Positions 13,438-14,804 of a DNA stretch of 14,804 bases are shown here, one piece after another. The stretch spans positions 1 to 14,804 of the forward strand of contig WAMZ01000006.1 in assembly GCA_015522055.1 (NCBI GenBank), written 5' to 3'. Both the position numbers and the translations under genes were made by a program. Every line of letters begins with the position of its first letter. Position 1 is the first letter of the stretch. Source of the stretch: Candidatus Geothermarchaeota archaeon. Its GTDB lineage: Archaea > Thermoproteota > Nitrososphaeria > Geothermarchaeales > JDFR-13. The notes under the pieces were generated by a model. The model saw only the letters and a program-made list of their open reading frames with translations, made no database searches and had not been told where the DNA came from.

Positions 13438-14562
13438 CTATCCACCCCCATATAAACTCCTAAGCCCCTCCAATACAGCATCCCTATCAAACTCAATAGC
13501 CCTAACAATATCCTTGTCAACCGCCTCCTCCAAAAGCCTCTGACCCTCCTCACTCCTAGTAATTACAACTACACCATCCAGGCCCTTCAGCCTACCAACA
13601 CTAACATCTGCGAACTCGCCAGTAGGATCATTGATCGTCTTGAAACCCTTATATACCGCTCCATCCAACTCATCGAAACCAACTTTAATAGATTTACCCC
13701 CCACAATGAACTCGATACCATCAAGATGGAAGATCCAGTCCTCAACCTGATCAATATTTATTCCTTTACCACTGAGTATCGCCCTCAGGTCCTTATATGA
13801 ATAAACTGGGCGGTAAAAATATGATGCCGTAAATACAATCGTCCTACTCAGCTTCCTATGCTCAGACCAGGAGAAACGCATCCTCCATACACTCCTTATA
13901 TGTTGGGGTGGACCGAAGAGAGCAACCCTCACCGGGTCCACCCCCTGGAAAAAGCCGCTGACAAGCTCCTCCAAAGCCCCCCTAGCAGCATTATAGGTTA
14001 AACCGGGTGTTAGAGGTTTGAGTCTAACACTCCTAAGCTCCTCGGGTTTCGTTGCTATACAGGCAGCGGCCTCCCACCTACCCCTTGGAGGCATCAATAG
14101 ATATTTAGTGACTGGCTCCCCATATCCCGGGAAGCCTACGACATCGAAATATCTACGCTCCAAGCCATACATCATAAGCCTCCTAATTACCGCCTCCTCG
14201 GGTGTAGCCTCCTTATCCTCAGGCGCCTCCACTACATATATATCGCGGTAGACCCCAAAAACCTCCTTCCTACCCACACCGAATATCCTGTCCTCGACAC
14301 GCTCAAGCTCCTCAGAAAAACCAGAGAAAGTCTCGTCAGTAGTAGAGGGGCATGCATAGTAACAATATCCACATTTTATACATACCCCAGTCAACCTAGG
14401 AGTCTCACCAAGGATGACAATCGCATTTGTAGGGCAAACCGCCATACAGGCGGCACATAATATACATTTATTCTGCCTAATTATCTCGGTGAAAAGATTC
14501 GCATATATCTTCCGCTGAACAATAGGCCCATAGCTTGTAGGCCAAGTCTTAAGCTGAGACAC
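13438..14562 (-). CDS. FpoF/FrhB-like iron-sulfur protein, degenerate FrhB domain
   Basis: This is the first gene of the operon, 374 residues. Residues 33-71 hold two full CxxCxxCxxxCP motifs (C33/36/39/43 and C61/64/67/71), as in FpoF, the F420H2-oxidising subunit of methanogen complex I. The rest follows the FrhB/FdhB pattern: ATKPEEL with LKPLTPGL, VALFGPPQHI at about 213-222 (family GTPC), a YSYKDLRAIL block, and GEFADVSVG plus TRSEEGQRLLEEA at about 315-347. The family cysteines are gone: GTPC is GPPQ, the GLFC site is FTASYF, and the CxxCxDF site is KGFKTINDP. Outside the ferredoxin part only C168 remains. The GQDGG-like loop is also absent. It probably passes electrons to NuoI, but F420 or flavin use is doubtful. 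The GTG at 14562 follows AGGTG by six bases; the GTG at 14571 is part of that motif. Confidence 0.8.
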   Translation of the reverse strand: MSQLKTWPTSYGPIVQRKIYANLFTEIIRQNKCILCAACMAVCPTNAIVILGETPRLTGVCIKCGYCYYACPSTTDETFSGFSEELERVEDRIFGVGRKEVFGVYRDIYVVEAPEDKEATPEEAVIRRLMMYGLERRYFDVVGFPGYGEPVTKYLLMPPRGRWEAAACIATKPEELRSVRLKPLTPGLTYNAARGALEELVSGFFQGVDPVRVALFGPPQHIRSVWRMRFSWSEHRKLSRTIVFTASYFYRPVYSYKDLRAILSGKGINIDQVEDWIFHLDGIEFIVGGKSIKVGFDELDGAVYKGFKTINDPTGEFADVSVGRLKGLDGVVVITRSEEGQRLLEEAVDKDIVRAIEFDRDAVLEGLRSLYGGG

Positions 14563-14595
14563 TAGAGACACCTACCAAGAGGGGACGGCAAATCT

Positions 14596-14610
14596 ATTAA
14601 AATTATATTA
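14596..14610 (-). promoter_or_regulatory. TATA-like region of the complex I operon promoter
   Basis: On the minus strand this reads TAATATAATTTTAAT. Depending on which part serves as the box, transcription would start near 14574-14580. That gives a leader of about 12-18 bases containing the AGGTG at 14573-14569. This is the only clear promoter candidate for the whole operon in the window. Confidence 0.5.
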
Positions 14611-14804
14611 GGCAACATACTCCCTTTTAGGTAGATAAATATACTATAAATACCCATGATATAAATAAGATAATACAAAAAGCATACTCTAAATACATAA
14701 CCATTAATATAGGGTGGAACACCTCGAAACTATACAATCTAAACAATTATATATATCGATTCAAAACGAATAACGACACATGAAATAATTAACAATACAT
14801 ACGG
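14611..14804. other. AT-rich right flank without a convincing gene
   Basis: This stretch is markedly AT-richer than the coding region and contains several TATA-like elements on both strands, for example TATAAATA near 14660 and TATATATCG near 14750. They may serve genes beyond the window edge. No ORF with codon bias, no tRNA fold and no direct repeat was seen. One 25-codon hydrophobic frame on the minus strand (14704-14627) is discussed among the rejected items. Confidence 0.5.

Larger units (their letters stand above)
3564..14571 (-). other. Complex I (nuo/fpo-type) operon, 13 genes
   Basis: Read on the minus strand the order is fpoF-like, nuoA, B, C, D, H, I, J (N-part), J (C-part), K, L, M, N. 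With the starts chosen here, junctions run from a 20-base overlap to a 10-base gap, so there is no room for internal terminators. Several stop codons are built into the next Shine-Dalgarno motif, for example TGAGGTG before nuoM and nuoN and GGTGA before nuoH and nuoL. This suggests one polycistronic mRNA with coupled translation and roughly fixed stoichiometry. No nuoE, nuoF or nuoG homolog is present anywhere in the window. The set covers the Q-module (B, C, D, I) and the membrane arm (A, H, J, K, L, M, N). Confidence 0.9.

Noticed and set aside
14627..14704. A 25-codon hydrophobic frame on the minus strand in the AT-rich right flank, with a GAGGTG upstream.
   Set aside because: The spacing from GAGGTG to the ATG is about 15 bases, too long. 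Composition follows the AT-rich background, and a frame this short is expected by chance.
14740..14780. A small inverted repeat (ATTC-AAAAC-GAAT) in the right flank as a terminator or operator.
   Set aside because: The four-base arms are too short to be meaningful in AT-rich sequence.

Overview
This window looks like a chromosomal segment of a thermophilic crenarchaeote (Thermoproteota). No species can be named from sequence alone. The signs are: Shine-Dalgarno motifs of the GGTGA/GAGGTG type before almost every gene; many GTG and TTG starts; TTTAAA/TATA-like boxes about 25 bases upstream of first genes; heavy use of ATA, AGG/AGA and CTA codons; and a zinc-containing dicluster ferredoxin closely resembling the Sulfolobus protein. 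No RNA gene, mobile element, CRISPR array or transposase was seen.

Left part (1-3500). A zinc-ferredoxin gene (+) is followed tail to tail by a minus-strand pair, a PAC2-family protein and deoxyribonuclease IV (nfo). A divergent promoter region near 2103-2221 separates PAC2 from a plus-strand NfsA-like flavin nitroreductase. The nitroreductase overlaps a minus-strand DUF998 membrane protein tail to tail by 11 bases.

Main part (3564-14571). One long minus-strand operon encodes an archaeal respiratory complex I in the classical gene order A-B-C-D-H-I-J-K-L-M-N. It lacks the NADH-input genes nuoE, nuoF and nuoG. NuoJ is split into two overlapping genes. Where an input module would be expected, the first gene of the operon encodes an FpoF/FrhB-like protein: two ferredoxin-type [4Fe-4S] motifs followed by a degenerate FrhB domain. 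That domain has lost the family cysteines and the glycine-rich flavin/F420 loop. Gene junctions are 0-10 bases apart or overlap by 4-20, and the stop codon is often part of the next ribosome binding site, so translation is probably coupled.

Interpretation. The operon should make a membrane-bound, proton- (or ion-) pumping quinone reductase. Its donor is probably not NADH and perhaps not F420H2. The leading inference is that a low-potential ferredoxin, possibly the zinc ferredoxin encoded 3 kb beyond the operon's end, feeds electrons through the FpoF-like protein or directly into NuoI and NuoB. NuoD, NuoM, NuoA and NuoK carry hand-aligned substitutions at residues considered important in bacterial complex I.

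Start sites. In many genes the first possible GTG lies inside the Shine-Dalgarno motif. I chose the next in-frame start 5-8 bases downstream of that motif and note the alternatives. The right flank (14572-14804) is AT-rich and holds the operon promoter but no convincing gene.
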